Shown piece after piece: positions 53,033 through 62,494 of a stretch of DNA of 64,000 nucleotides. Below the pieces are notes generated by a model. That model was not told the origin of the DNA. It was given only the letters and a program-made list of their open reading frames with translations, and did not search any database. The stretch comes from Spartobacteria bacterium UBA695. Lineage in GTDB: Bacteria; Verrucomicrobiota; Verrucomicrobiia; Chthoniobacterales; Chthoniobacteraceae. How positions within the stretch are numbered: the first letter of the stretch is position 1; each line of letters opens with the position of its first letter. The position numbers and the translations under genes were made by a program. The DNA is taken from contig DBMP01000008.1 in the NCBI GenBank assembly GCA_002298145.1, positions 1 to 64,000 of the forward strand, written 5' to 3'.

Positions 53033-54337
53033 CTATTTGCAGTGCGGCTTGGGCCCGATGCTCGTGGGCTGGCCGGTGATTTCGCACACCGCCTGCCAGA
53101 GCTCGCCCTGAGGGTCCACCTTGCGGCGGCCGTGGATGACGAGGTCGATGGGCATGTTGACGTAGCGACCGTGCCAGCGGCCAACGAGCATGGCGGTCTT
53201 GCCTGCCATGGCGGCGTGGACGGCGTGCTGAGCGAGGAGCGAGCAGTAGACGTTGTCCTGCGTGGAGGCCGGGACGCTGCGGATGGTGTAGCTCGGGTCG
53301 ATGTACTTAAGGGTATGCTCGACGCCGAGGCTCTTGAAGTGCTCGGAGATGCGGTCGCGCAGGTAGACGCCGATGTCTTCCAGCTTGCGGTTGCCGGAGG
53401 CGTCGACGCCTGCTTCGCCCACGAGGTTCTTGCCCGCGCCCTCGGCGACGACGATGACGGCGTGTTTGCGGAGGTTAAGGCGGCTTTGCAGGTGCTCGAA
53501 GAGGCCGCCGGGGCCTTCGAGTTTAAAGGGGACCTCGGGAATGAGGACGTAGTTGACTTCGCCGCAGGCGAGCGTGCCGAGGCAAGCGATGAAGCCGGAG
53601 TCGCGGCCCATGAGCTTGACGACGCCGATGCCGTTGAGGGCGCCCTGGGCTTCGGCGTGGGCGCAGAGGATGACTTTCACTGATTCGGCCACGGCGGTCT
53701 CGAACCCGAAGCACTTGTCGACGTACATGATGTCGTTGTCGATGGTCTTGGGGATGCAGACGACGGCTTTTTTAAGGCCGCGCTTCAAGATTTCGTCGGA
53801 GATCTCTCCGGCGCCGCGGATGCTGCCGTCACCGCCGATGACGAACAGGATGTCGATGCCCATGTCGTCGAGCGTATCGACCATGACGCCGACGTCCTGC
53901 GGGCCGCGCGAGGAGCCGAGCATGGTGCCGCCGAGCTTGTGGATGGAGACGACTTTCTCCGGCGTCAGCTGAACGGGAACGCGCCCGAAGCTGGGGACGA
54001 GGCCTTCGTAGCCGTAGCGGAAGCCGTAAATTTCTTTGATGCCGTAGTTGTAGGAGAGCACCATGACGAGGCTCCGGATGACGTCGTTGAGGCCGGGACA
54101 GAGGCCGCCGCAGGTGACGATGCCAGCTTTGGTCGTCTTCGGGTCAAAGAAAATTTTGCCGCGAGCGCCAGCCATTTCGAAGCTCGGAAGCGGCTCCTTC
54201 TTCTCAACGGCAGCTTTTACAGCTTCGACGGAATCGTCACAAAGCACCCGCTCGTCGTCGGTACGGAAGTGCTGGCCGCAGCGCATGAGCGGCGATGGAT
54301 ATTGGCACGGGCCAAGCGAGGTAATGGCAGTCTGCAT
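53033..54337 (-). CDS. 6-phosphofructokinase, long (trypanosomal/plant-like) type
   Basis: This 434-residue glycolytic enzyme phosphorylates fructose 6-phosphate. The family motif GGLCPGLNDVIRSLV is followed by the donor-site motifs GGDGS (168-172, Gly at the ATP-specific position 104) and PKTIDND (196-202, Lys at the PPi-type position 124). The Gly104/Lys124 combination is known for ATP-dependent enzymes of plants and trypanosomatids that derive from the PPi family. The length is above the 320 of E. coli PfkA. Donor choice is probably ATP; activity would need testing. Confidence 0.9.
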   Translation of the reverse strand: MQTAITSLGPCQYPSPLMRCGQHFRTDDERVLCDDSVEAVKAAVEKKEPLPSFEMAGARGKIFFDPKTTKAGIVTCGGLCPGLNDVIRSLVMVLSYNYGIKEIYGFRYGYEGLVPSFGRVPVQLTPEKVVSIHKLGGTMLGSSRGPQDVGVMVDTLDDMGIDILFVIGGDGSIRGAGEISDEILKRGLKKAVVCIPKTIDNDIMYVDKCFGFETAVAESVKVILCAHAEAQGALNGIGVVKLMGRDSGFIACLGTLACGEVNYVLIPEVPFKLEGPGGLFEHLQSRLNLRKHAVIVVAEGAGKNLVGEAGVDASGNRKLEDIGVYLRDRISEHFKSLGVEHTLKYIDPSYTIRSVPASTQDNVYCSLLAQHAVHAAMAGKTAMLVGRWHGRYVNMPIDLVIHGRRKVDPQGELWQAVCEITGQPTSIGPKPHCK

Positions 54338-54483
54338 GATGGGGGCCGTTTTATAGAGATAAAATCAAGATCGGGCAATCCCTGAAATGTCGGGAACCAC
54401 CCAAACCTTGGCTTTCCCAGGGTCCGGAGGCGCTCGGGGGACGGCGCTGCGCCGATGAAAGGTGCAACTCCTTTTTTTACTAC

Positions 54484-56376
54484 GTGGAACTATCCCTGGA
54501 AGGCCACCGGCCTAGAAATGTTGACTGGAAACGCGCTGCGGCGCTCCTTTATGGAGACTGGGGCACGAGCAAGGCCTATGTGACCGGCCTCGCCTTTCTG
54601 GCGGCGGGTTTTTCCTCGCTCTGGCTGATCCTGGCCGTCTGCGCGCTGACGGGCCTGGTGGCGGTGAATTATTCCGTGATCTGCCGCCATTTCCCCGACG
54701 GCGGGGGCGTTTACTCGGCGGCCCGCTCGCAGGGGCGGCTGCTGGCGGTGGTGGGGGCGCTGCTCTTGATTGCCGATCTGACGGTGACGGCGGCCTTGAG
54801 CGGCTGGTCGGGCTTGAGCTACCTGACGGCGAGCGCGGAGCAGGTGGCCTGGATCGGGTTTCTAAAGGAGCACATTGTTTTCGCAACGATCGCGGTGCTG
54901 CTTTTCATGGGCTGGCTGAACTCGTACGGCCCGAAGCACAGCGGCAGCCTGGCGGTGCTGCTCTCGGCGCCGGTGATGGCGGTGGTGCTCGTCTTGATCG
55001 GCGTCAGCGTGCCGCATCTGAGCCTTCACTACGTGGAGCCGCCGCACCAGAGCGCCGCCCGGGTGTGGGTGCAGTTTGTGGGGGTGATCCTGGCCTTAAG
55101 CGGCGTGGAGGCGATCGCCAATATGACGGGGGTGATGAAGCTCGACCCGGGTTCGACGCCGGAGCACCCGAAGGTGAACCGGGAATCGGCGCGGGCGATC
55201 TGGCCCATCGCGGCGGAGGTGGTCTTTGCGACGGCGATTCTCGGCTGGGCGATGACCTCGCTGCCCTCGGTGCTCGGCCCAAATCTCGGCCTGCACGATA
55301 AGGCCGCCTGGGTGGCGGTGATGGATAACCGCAGCGAGGATATGCTCCGGTTCATGGCCGAGCAGTACGGGGCGTCCACCGTTGCGCCCTGGTTCGGGAC
55401 GTTCTTTGGCTGGATGGTGGGGATTTTGATGGCGCTGCTGCTTTTGAGCGCGGCGAATACGGCCATTGTGGCGCTGGTGGGGCTGATGTACATGATGGCG
55501 CGCGACGGGGAGATGCCCGTGGAGTTGACGCGCCTTAACCGCCACGGCGTGCCGTTCATTCCGCTGCTGGTGGCCGTTGGGCTGCCAATTATCGTGCTGC
55601 TCTCAGCGAGTAATTTCGCCTCGCTCGCGGGGCTTTACGCGATTGGCGTGGTCGGGGCCATTACGGTGAATTTGGGTTCGTGCGCCTCGAACCGGCACAT
55701 CGGGTTCACGTGGTACGACCGGATGCTGTTTGCGCTCACGTTTTTGATTTTGTTCGCGGTGGAGTTCACGCTCGCCAAGACGAAGCCCGATGCGCTTTTT
55801 TTCGTAACCTGCGTGCTGCTGGTGGGCCTGGCATTCCGCGCGTACACGCTGAAACGGGCCGGGCTGACCAGCGTGACGGTCTCGCAGGAGCTGGCGGAGA
55901 TTGTTACCCCGGAGGCGATCCACAAGCTCCAGCCGCACCTGAAGGAGGGGCAGAAGATCATGGTGGCCGCGCGGGGTTTGACGCCGGTGGTGCGCTTCGC
56001 CCTGGACGAGGCGCAGCTGCGCAAGGCCCAGCTCTGCGTGCTCTACGTGAAGGAGCTGGCGGTATTCCTGCCGCAAGGCCCGGCCTCGGGCCTGAGCCGG
56101 GGGCGCGCCCGGTGGCAGGAGGACCCGGCGGCGGCGGCGGTCATGTCGCTGGTACTCAAGGCCGGGACGGAGCGGGGCGTGGATGTGATGCCGATCTACG
56201 CCGTGAGCGACGCCCCGGCGGGGACGATCCTGGACTTGGCGGCGACCCTCGGCATTGATTTCCTGCTGCTGGGGGCGTCCCACCGCCTAAGCATGACGAA
56301 AATCCTCAAAGGCGACGTGATCTCGCAAGTCGCCGCGGGCTTACCGGAGGACATCCAGCTCATCATCCACGGCTGA
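54484..56376 (+). CDS. APC-family permease with C-terminal universal-stress domain
   Basis: This 630-residue transporter of the amino acid-polyamine-organocation superfamily has about 12 helices (GDWGTSKAYVTGLAFL is the first APC region). It is fused to a cytoplasmic UspA-like domain from about residue 480 (GQKIMVAARGLTPVVRFALD, then LLLGASHRLSMTK). The start is GTG at 54484. The C-domain may bind nucleotide and regulate transport. It is divergent from the phosphofructokinase gene. Confidence 0.85.
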   Translation: MELSLEGHRPRNVDWKRAAALLYGDWGTSKAYVTGLAFLAAGFSSLWLILAVCALTGLVAVNYSVICRHFPDGGGVYSAARSQGRLLAVVGALLLIADLTVTAALSGWSGLSYLTASAEQVAWIGFLKEHIVFATIAVLLFMGWLNSYGPKHSGSLAVLLSAPVMAVVLVLIGVSVPHLSLHYVEPPHQSAARVWVQFVGVILALSGVEAIANMTGVMKLDPGSTPEHPKVNRESARAIWPIAAEVVFATAILGWAMTSLPSVLGPNLGLHDKAAWVAVMDNRSEDMLRFMAEQYGASTVAPWFGTFFGWMVGILMALLLLSAANTAIVALVGLMYMMARDGEMPVELTRLNRHGVPFIPLLVAVGLPIIVLLSASNFASLAGLYAIGVVGAITVNLGSCASNRHIGFTWYDRMLFALTFLILFAVEFTLAKTKPDALFFVTCVLLVGLAFRAYTLKRAGLTSVTVSQELAEIVTPEAIHKLQPHLKEGQKIMVAARGLTPVVRFALDEAQLRKAQLCVLYVKELAVFLPQGPASGLSRGRARWQEDPAAAAVMSLVLKAGTERGVDVMPIYAVSDAPAGTILDLAATLGIDFLLLGASHRLSMTKILKGDVISQVAAGLPEDIQLIIHG

Positions 56377-56413
56377 CCCTAACGCGACGGCAGCCCCGTC
56401 TCTGTGGTCTTCT

Positions 56414-56899
56414 TTAAAGCGCCACTTCCAGCGCGCGCAGGCTGGCCAGGAACTCTGCGGCATCAGGCGCGGCGGCCAGGGCGGCCTCACCTTTGTCGGT
56501 GTGGAAGATCCGCGCCAGGGCACCGATGATCCGCAAATAATCAGAAGCGAGCGCCACGGGAACGCCGATGACGAAAACGAGCTTGGAGGCCACGGCTGAT
56601 TCACCCGGGACCGCTGGGGCCGCCGGAGCAGCCACGGGAGGGAGCGCCACGCGGCCTACGGCCATTGTCATGGCGCTGACCGCCGTCGTCCGGGCATGGG
56701 CGATGCAGAGCACCGAGCCGTTTTCCTTCGACATACAAGAGGTCCCCTTCGCCAGGCCGCTGTAAAACTGTTCCCAGTCGGTGACGCGCGGATCTTTTTT
56801 GAGCTTTTCCGCGATGCGCTCAACCAAGTGTTCCTTGGTGTCGTCCTCGAGGTCGAGGAGGATGTGTTTGGGGAAAAGAATGTCGCTGATGGTAATCAT
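56414..56899 (-). CDS. PTS EIIA-like protein
   Basis: This 161-residue protein resembles the fructose/nitrogen PTS EIIA domain. The start is at 56899, where the ATG overlaps the NAD kinase stop. The phosphorylatable His is predicted as His68 (IAHARTT). An Ala/Pro-rich linker interrupts the domain near 85-100. No EIIB/EIIC permease is nearby, so it is probably a regulator. It ends the minus-strand operon. Confidence 0.75.
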   Translation of the reverse strand: MITISDILFPKHILLDLEDDTKEHLVERIAEKLKKDPRVTDWEQFYSGLAKGTSCMSKENGSVLCIAHARTTAVSAMTMAVGRVALPPVAAPAAPAVPGESAVASKLVFVIGVPVALASDYLRIIGALARIFHTDKGEAALAAAPDAAEFLASLRALEVAL

Positions 56900-57795
56900 A
56901 CCGCACTGCCGCTCCATTTCAGCTTCTCGCGCAGCACTTCGCAGAACGAGAGCTCGGGGAGCATGGCCAGAGGAAGTTCCAGGTTGCTCTTGCGAAGGCG
57001 GATACGATCCCCTTCGCGAACGGGTTCGGGCCCGGTGCCGTCGACCGTGAGAACTACGTCCGGCTGGCCGTGAACGGGCCGGACGATGATCTCCTCGCTG
57101 TCGCTGACGACCAGGCTTCGATTCGTGAGTACATGGGGGCAGACCGGGGTGACCACGAACACTCCGGCAGTGGGGGAAAGGATGGGGCCGCCAGCGGATA
57201 GCGAGTAGGCGGTGGAGCCGGTGGGGGTGGCCACGATGAGGCCGTCGGCGTTAAACTGGGTGAGGCTGTCGGAGCCGATCCAGGTATCGAGCTTGACGAG
57301 CCGGGAGACGGCGCCCCGGCTGATGACGGCGTCATTCAGGGCGGTGCGGCGCAGGGCCACGGTGCCGTCCTCGCGCTCCAGGGTGACCTCCAGCAGGGCC
57401 CGCAGGCTCAGGACGTAGCGGCTGGCGCAGACGGCTTCCACGGCCTCCAGGGCGTTCTCGGAGCTGACGCAGGTAAGGAAGCCGAGGGAGCCTAAGTTGA
57501 TGCCGAAAATGGGCCGAAGGGCCTCTCCCAGCTCTTGCACGACCTTTAAGATGGTGCCGTCGCCGCCCAGGACGAGCAGGATGGCGCAGCGCTCGCCGAG
57601 CTGGGCGTAGGTGAGGCCGTGGGGTTCCCCGGCCAGGCGGGCGCTCTCGGCCTCCATCCAAACCTCGGCCCCGCACGCACGCAACTGCGCGGCAAGCAGC
57701 CGAAGAATTTCGGCGGCTTTCGGTTTTTCCGAATGTGCGACTAATCCGACGGGCCCTGGCGGGCGGCCGGATGGCCTATGGGACTTGGAATCCAT
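56896..57795 (-). CDS. nadK: NAD kinase
   Basis: This 299-residue enzyme phosphorylates NAD to NADP. Motifs: GGDGT (77-81, catalytic Asp and the ATP site), NADGLIVATPTGSTAYSLSA (the second diagnostic block, in the middle) and SLGFLTCVS near 95-105. It is coupled to the EIIA-like gene downstream. The operon is yqeY-ispD-peptidase-tlyA-nadK-EIIA-like. Confidence 0.93.
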   Translation of the reverse strand: MDSKSHRPSGRPPGPVGLVAHSEKPKAAEILRLLAAQLRACGAEVWMEAESARLAGEPHGLTYAQLGERCAILLVLGGDGTILKVVQELGEALRPIFGINLGSLGFLTCVSSENALEAVEAVCASRYVLSLRALLEVTLEREDGTVALRRTALNDAVISRGAVSRLVKLDTWIGSDSLTQFNADGLIVATPTGSTAYSLSAGGPILSPTAGVFVVTPVCPHVLTNRSLVVSDSEEIIVRPVHGQPDVVLTVDGTGPEPVREGDRIRLRKSNLELPLAMLPELSFCEVLREKLKWSGSAV

Positions 57796-57819
57796 TGGAT
57801 GAAGCGGCGCAAAGAATAA

Positions 57820-58563
57820 TCACAATTTGCGCAGACACGCCAGAAATTCCCGATTTCCCTCTCCGCCAAGGATCGGGGACTCGATGACGCCCTCCCAGAG
57901 GGGGTTGCCGATCTCGCGCACGAAGGCCTCGATTTTATCGACGGCGCGCTGCTGGGCGGCTCGGTCGCGCACGACGCCGCGCCCGGCATCGACTTCCTCT
58001 TTACCCAGCTCGAACTGGGGTTTGATGAGGGGGATGATATGGCCGCCGGGGACGATGAGCGGGATGGCGGCGGGGAGGATGAGGGTCAGGGAGATAAAGG
58101 AAACGTCGATGACGCAGAGGTCGATGGGGTCGCCGATGTCGCTGGCAACCATGTGGCGGGCGTTGAATTTCTCCCGGACGACGACGCGGGGATCGCTACG
58201 GATTTTCCAGTCGAGCTGGCTGTGGCCGACGTCAACCGAGTGGACTTTCACCGCGCCGTGCTGAAGGAGGCAATCGGTAAAGCCACCGGTGGAGGCACCG
58301 ATATCCAGGCAGGTTTTTCCGGTGGGATCGACGCCGAAGTGGCGCAGAGCCGCCTCCATCTTGAGCCCGCCCCGGCCGACGTAGCGGCACTGGGGCTTGA
58401 CGGTAAGAAGGGCGTCTTCGGGGATTTTGGTGCCCGGTTTATCGGCCACGGCCTCCCCTACCCTGACTTCCCCGGCCATGATGGCGCGCTGGGCCTTTTC
58501 GCGGCTTTCAAAGAGCCCACGGGCGACCAGGAGCAGGTCGAGGCGCTGTTTTTTGACGTTCAT
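57820..58563 (-). CDS. tlyA: TlyA-type rRNA 2'-O-methyltransferase
   Basis: This 247-residue protein of the TlyA/hemolysin A family has an N-terminal S4 RNA-binding domain (KQRLDLLLVARGLFESREKA) and an FtsJ-like SAM-dependent methyltransferase domain (TCLDIGASTGGFTDCLL, VIDVSFISL). It methylates ribosomal RNA (2'-O-cytidine) in characterised relatives. The start MNVKKQRLDLLL at 58563 is preferred; an upstream ATG overlaps the peptidase gene. It is 24 bases upstream of nadK. Confidence 0.9.
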   Translation of the reverse strand: MNVKKQRLDLLLVARGLFESREKAQRAIMAGEVRVGEAVADKPGTKIPEDALLTVKPQCRYVGRGGLKMEAALRHFGVDPTGKTCLDIGASTGGFTDCLLQHGAVKVHSVDVGHSQLDWKIRSDPRVVVREKFNARHMVASDIGDPIDLCVIDVSFISLTLILPAAIPLIVPGGHIIPLIKPQFELGKEEVDAGRGVVRDRAAQQRAVDKIEAFVREIGNPLWEGVIESPILGGEGNREFLACLRKL

Positions 58564-58585
58564 TGCGTGCGTAATGCGCCCGGGT

Positions 58586-59872
58586 TCATTTGCCGAGCCA
58601 CTCCTGGATTTTTTTTGCGTCCGGCTTGGGGCCACAGATGGCCACGCCCAGGCGGGAGGGTTTCAGGATCTCGGCGGCCAGGGCTCGGACTTGCTCGGGC
58701 GTGACGGCCAAGAAGTTCTTTTCCGCCTCGGCGGGGTCGATGATCCGCCCAAAGCTCATCAAGGATTCGCCCGCCCAGGTCATCTGGTTGGAGGTGCTCT
58801 CCAGGCCCATGAGCGTCTGGCCCAGCAGGTAGTCCTGGGCTTTGCGCAGTTCGCCTTTGCCCGGCGGGGTCGTGGCGATGCGCTCCAGTTCCGCCATGGT
58901 AAACCGCAGGGCCCGCTCTAGTTTGCCCGTCTCCAGCCCGGCGAAGACCGTAAGGGCCCCGGCGTCTTGCAGGGAGACCACGCTGGTCTGGATGGAATAG
59001 CAGATGCCGTTGCGCTCGCGCAGGCGTTGGAAGAGGCGCGAACTCATGTTTTCGCCCAAAATGACGCTCAACAGGCGCAGCGCGAAGCGGCGTTCGTCCC
59101 GGCGGCCAAAGGTGTGGAAGCCGAGCGCCACGTGGGTCTGCTCGCTGTCGTCGTTGACGGCTTTGATCCAGGGGCGCGCGACGGCGGTCTTGCCGGGGGG
59201 CTTTGCGTGGTTGGACTTCAGGAAGCGCGGGATGCACCCCTTGGGAAGGGCCTCTACGGCGGGCGCGATGAGCCCGAGGACCTGCTCGTGGGAAGCCGCC
59301 CCGGCCACGGTGACGAGGGTGGTGGAACCGGTGTAATGGCTGGCTTTGTAATCGAAGAGGCGCTCCCGGTTCAGGCCGGAGATGGACTCCAGGGTGCCGG
59401 TTAGCGGGCGGCCCAGCGGGTGCCCCGGCCAGAGGGCTTCGGAGAGCAGCTCCTCGACGTATTGGCTCGGCGCATCGCGCACCATGAGGATTTCCTCCCG
59501 GATGACCTCCCGCTCCCGCTCGATCTCGGCGGGCGGGAACTGGGAGTGGAGGACCATGTCGGCGAGCACGTCGCTGAGCACGGGCAGGTGCACGGCGGCC
59601 GCCTTGGCGTAGTAGCAGGTGTGGTCCTCGGTGGTAAAGGCGTTCAAGTAGCCGCCCAGGCCCTCGACGGTTTCGGTGATTTTCCGCGCCGAACGCCGCT
59701 TGGTTCCCTTGAACATGAGGTGCTCAAGGAAGTGGGAGATGCCGCTGAGCTTTTCCGGTTCATGGCGGCTGCCGACCGTCACCCAGACGCCCACGCTGAC
59801 CGTTTTCATGTGCGGCATTTCGACGGTGGCGACGCGAACGCCGTTGGGCAGGCGGGTGACGTGGGAGATCAT
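58586..59872 (-). CDS. M16-family zinc peptidase
   Basis: This 428-residue peptidase is of the pitrilysin/processing-peptidase type. The inverted zinc motif HFLEH (His47, Glu50, His51) is near the N-terminus, with the distal Glu probably in EREREVIREEI. The C-terminal M16 domain with GICYSIQTSVVSLQDAG and R/Y region follows. It could degrade small peptides. Its start overlaps the ispD stop by four bases (59869-59872). Confidence 0.9.
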   Translation of the reverse strand: MISHVTRLPNGVRVATVEMPHMKTVSVGVWVTVGSRHEPEKLSGISHFLEHLMFKGTKRRSARKITETVEGLGGYLNAFTTEDHTCYYAKAAAVHLPVLSDVLADMVLHSQFPPAEIEREREVIREEILMVRDAPSQYVEELLSEALWPGHPLGRPLTGTLESISGLNRERLFDYKASHYTGSTTLVTVAGAASHEQVLGLIAPAVEALPKGCIPRFLKSNHAKPPGKTAVARPWIKAVNDDSEQTHVALGFHTFGRRDERRFALRLLSVILGENMSSRLFQRLRERNGICYSIQTSVVSLQDAGALTVFAGLETGKLERALRFTMAELERIATTPPGKGELRKAQDYLLGQTLMGLESTSNQMTWAGESLMSFGRIIDPAEAEKNFLAVTPEQVRALAAEILKPSRLGVAICGPKPDAKKIQEWLGK

Positions 59873-60552
59873 GCGGTGGCGCGGGCTTCGATGACCAGCC
59901 GCGCGAGTTCCAGGTCGCGGGGGACGGTAATCTTGAAATTCGGTTCGTCGACGGGGGAGAGGAATACGGAAAGCCCCAGGCGCTGGATGGCGGAGACCTC
60001 GTCGGTGACGAGGGTTTCGGTACGGAGCACCTGGCGGTAGGCGCGCTCCAGGAGCGGCCAGAGGAAAATCTGCGGGGTCTGCATGGCCCAGAGGTGGGCG
60101 CGGTCGACGCTGCCGATGACGGCCCCGGCGGCGTCGGCTTTCTTGAGCGTGTCGGCGACCGGCGCGGCGCAGGCGGCCGCTCCATGGCGCTCGGCCATGG
60201 CCAGGCAGGACTCGATGACGCCGGGGGTAACGAGCGGGCGCGCGGCGTCATGCACGGCCACGTAGTCCGACACCGTCGCCTCGGCGGCTTGCAGGCCGTT
60301 CCAGACGGAGTAATGCCGCTCGGAACCGCCCGCGACGACCCGTGCCAGCTTGGTAACGCCAAACTCGCGCCCCATCGCCTCGAACTCGGCGATCCGCTCC
60401 TCGCGGGTCACCAGCACGATGCGATCGACCTTCGCGCTCACTTCAAAGGCGAGCAGGGAGTGCGCCGCGACCGGTTTCCCGGCCAAGTCGGCGCTCAGTT
60501 TATCAAATCCCATGCGCCGGCTTCCACCGGCAGCCACCATGACTGCGATCAT
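59869..60552 (-). CDS. ispD: MEP cytidylyltransferase IspD
   Basis: This 227-residue enzyme makes CDP-methylerythritol in the non-mevalonate isoprenoid route. Motifs: VAAGGSRRMGFDKLSADLAG (glycine-rich CTP site with Arg and Lys), VAVHDAARPLVTPG and TPQIFLWPLL, TDEVSAIQRLG. The next enzyme IspF is not adjacent. The gene is 8 bases after yqeY in the operon. Confidence 0.92.
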   Translation of the reverse strand: MIAVMVAAGGSRRMGFDKLSADLAGKPVAAHSLLAFEVSAKVDRIVLVTREERIAEFEAMGREFGVTKLARVVAGGSERHYSVWNGLQAAEATVSDYVAVHDAARPLVTPGVIESCLAMAERHGAAACAAPVADTLKKADAAGAVIGSVDRAHLWAMQTPQIFLWPLLERAYRQVLRTETLVTDEVSAIQRLGLSVFLSPVDEPNFKITVPRDLELARLVIEARATA

Positions 60553-60560
60553 GCTAGAGT

Positions 60561-61013
60561 TTACGACAACTGGCGTTGAACTTCCAGGCTGAGTGCTTTG
60601 CCATCGGCGCGGCCCGCGGCTTTTTCCTTCGCGGCCTTCATGACGAGGCCCATCTGAGCCTTGGAGGTGGCGCCGATTTCCGCAATGGCGGCCTTGACGA
60701 TGGCGGCCAGTTCATCCGCGGAAAGGGCTTTGGGGAGGTAGGTGTTGAGGATAGCGAGCTCCTCTTCCTCCTTGGCGGCGAGCTCCGGGCGGCCCCCCTT
60801 GGTAAAGCTTTCGATGGAGTCTTGGCGCTGTTTGACCTGTTTGCGGATCACGGCGGCCACTTCGGAGTCCTCCAGGACCACGGCCGGGCCCCCTTTTTCA
60901 ATGGCAAGGTTCTTCAACGCTGCCTTGAGCATCCGAAGCACTCCAAGCCGCTGGGCTTGTTTGGCTTTCATGGATTCCTTCAGGTCATTGTCGATTTGTT
61001 GCTGCAAGTTCAT
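60561..61013 (-). CDS. GatB/YqeY domain protein
   Basis: This 150-residue helical protein of the YqeY type (LQQQIDNDLKESMKAKQAQR, then LRMLKAALKNLAIEK, PKALSADELAAIVKAAIAEI) is related to the tail domain of the GatB amidotransferase subunit, but alone. It may assist tRNA-dependent processes. It is the first gene of the minus-strand operon reaching to 56414. Confidence 0.88.
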   Translation of the reverse strand: MNLQQQIDNDLKESMKAKQAQRLGVLRMLKAALKNLAIEKGGPAVVLEDSEVAAVIRKQVKQRQDSIESFTKGGRPELAAKEEEELAILNTYLPKALSADELAAIVKAAIAEIGATSKAQMGLVMKAAKEKAAGRADGKALSLEVQRQLS

Positions 61014-61191
61014 GCGGTCGAGGATGAGCCGGAACGCGGCGGACGGAAAGCGGAAAAAACCGCTCCAAGAAGCGCCAATTTTCCGTGCTTCTTAAAAATG
61101 AGCGGCGAAAACCTTGCCCCGGGGGCGCATTGGTGCGTATTTTGCCCACTTCGCGGGCCGGTCCGCTTCCTATCACTGACACCTTCTTCCC

Positions 61192-61983
61192 ATGAAAACA
61201 CTCCTCGATGCCCTACAGGAAGGCCGCCTCATTGAGCTGCCGGACAACAATAAAAGCCGCGCCCTGGAGTACCTGGCCGCGCTGATCGAGGCCATCCCCG
61301 ACATCGGCGTGGAGGAGGGAATCACGGAAAACGTGCTGGCCCGGGAAAAGGTGCACAATACGGGCATTGGCCTCGGCTGGGGCTGTCCCCACGCCCGCTC
61401 GCGCCATGACGGCGAGGTGGTCTGCGCCGTGGGCTGGAGTCCGCACGGGATCGACTACGGCGCCCCGGACGGCCTGCCGGTCCACCTGATGGTGATGTAT
61501 TTCGTGCCGGAAACGCAGAAAAACGCCTATCTCAAGGAGATCTCCTCCCTGGCCAAGGCGATCAAGACGCAGCCGGTATTGCAGGATCTAAGCAAGCTCA
61601 CGGACCTGGGCGAGGTGCGCCACGCGCTACTGGACGCCATCAGTCTCGCCCTGGAATCGACCGCCCCGGAGGCCAAGGCCCGGATGATCCAGCTCGAAGC
61701 CAAGCACGCCGAGGTGCAGGAGTTCGTCCAGGGCATTCCGCAGGAGGTCGCCAGCAGCTTGGTGCCGCTGACGGTCTTGGTGGTCCCGGGATTGCGCCCG
61801 ATCGTGCTTTGCCAGGACGCGGAACTGGTCAGCGCACTGGAATTCCACGAGAAACTGGCCACCCAGCTCTCTGGCCAGGGCCGCGCGGAACACCAGGGGC
61901 TCCACGTGCTAGTACGCACCCAGTCCACCTACCAGCCGGACCGGACGATGTACGACTGCCTGGCCTTCCGGTCGAAGAAGTAG
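61192..61983 (+). CDS. PTS EIIA-like protein with C-terminal extension
   Basis: This 263-residue protein has a full EIIA-type domain: TGIGLGWGCPHARS with the predicted phosphorylation His67, then VGWSPHGIDYGAPDGLPVHL and VMYFVPETQKNAYLKEISSL. The C-terminal 110 residues form a separate domain (LTVLVVPGLRPIVLCQDAEL) that looks like a small alpha/beta regulator. It has no sugar permease partner here, like the EIIA-like gene on the other strand. A regulatory role is inferred. Confidence 0.8.
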   Translation: MKTLLDALQEGRLIELPDNNKSRALEYLAALIEAIPDIGVEEGITENVLAREKVHNTGIGLGWGCPHARSRHDGEVVCAVGWSPHGIDYGAPDGLPVHLMVMYFVPETQKNAYLKEISSLAKAIKTQPVLQDLSKLTDLGEVRHALLDAISLALESTAPEAKARMIQLEAKHAEVQEFVQGIPQEVASSLVPLTVLVVPGLRPIVLCQDAELVSALEFHEKLATQLSGQGRAEHQGLHVLVRTQSTYQPDRTMYDCLAFRSKK

Positions 61984-62039
61984 GGCATTTTCTTCCTTTC
62001 TTGACACGAACCCGCCTCGCCCGCGAAGGTGGATAGACC

Positions 62040-62402
62040 ATGGTTTGCCGTCTTACCAAAGAATTCTTTTTTGAAGCCGCCCACACGCTCCCGCACGTGG
62101 GCGCCGATCACCCGTGCCATCGGATGCACGGGCACAGCTATCGCATCGAAATCTCGGTAGAGGGCGAGGTGGACCCCAAAATGGGCTGGGTCTATGACCA
62201 TAGCGAGATCAGCGAGGCGCTCAAACCGATCATCGACAGCCTTGATCACCGCTATTTGAACGAAATCCCCGGGCTCGAAAACCCGACGGCCGAGAATATT
62301 TGCGGCTGGATGTGGGCCAAAGTGGCTCCGCTCTGCCCGGGGCTCAGCGAAATCGTGGTCCAGGAGACCCCGAGAGCCCGCTGCACCTTCCGGGGGCTGT
62401 AG
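62040..62402 (+). CDS. queD: 6-carboxy-tetrahydropterin synthase QueD
   Basis: This 120-residue enzyme of the 6-pyruvoyl-tetrahydropterin synthase family is an early step of queuosine (7-deazaguanine) synthesis. Zinc-binding histidines are in FFEAAHTLP and HRMHGHSYRIE; the catalytic Cys is in DHPCHRMHG, and LDHRYLNEI and NPTAENICGW follow. The start at 62040 is 56 bases after the EIIA-like gene. Confidence 0.92.
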   Translation: MVCRLTKEFFFEAAHTLPHVGADHPCHRMHGHSYRIEISVEGEVDPKMGWVYDHSEISEALKPIIDSLDHRYLNEIPGLENPTAENICGWMWAKVAPLCPGLSEIVVQETPRARCTFRGL

Positions 62403-62494
62403 AGTATTGTTAAGGCTTGCGGAACATCGAATATCGTTGATGAGTTCCCGGTTTTTTGGTTCATCGGGTTGGCCACAGATTGCCGGTCACCGGA

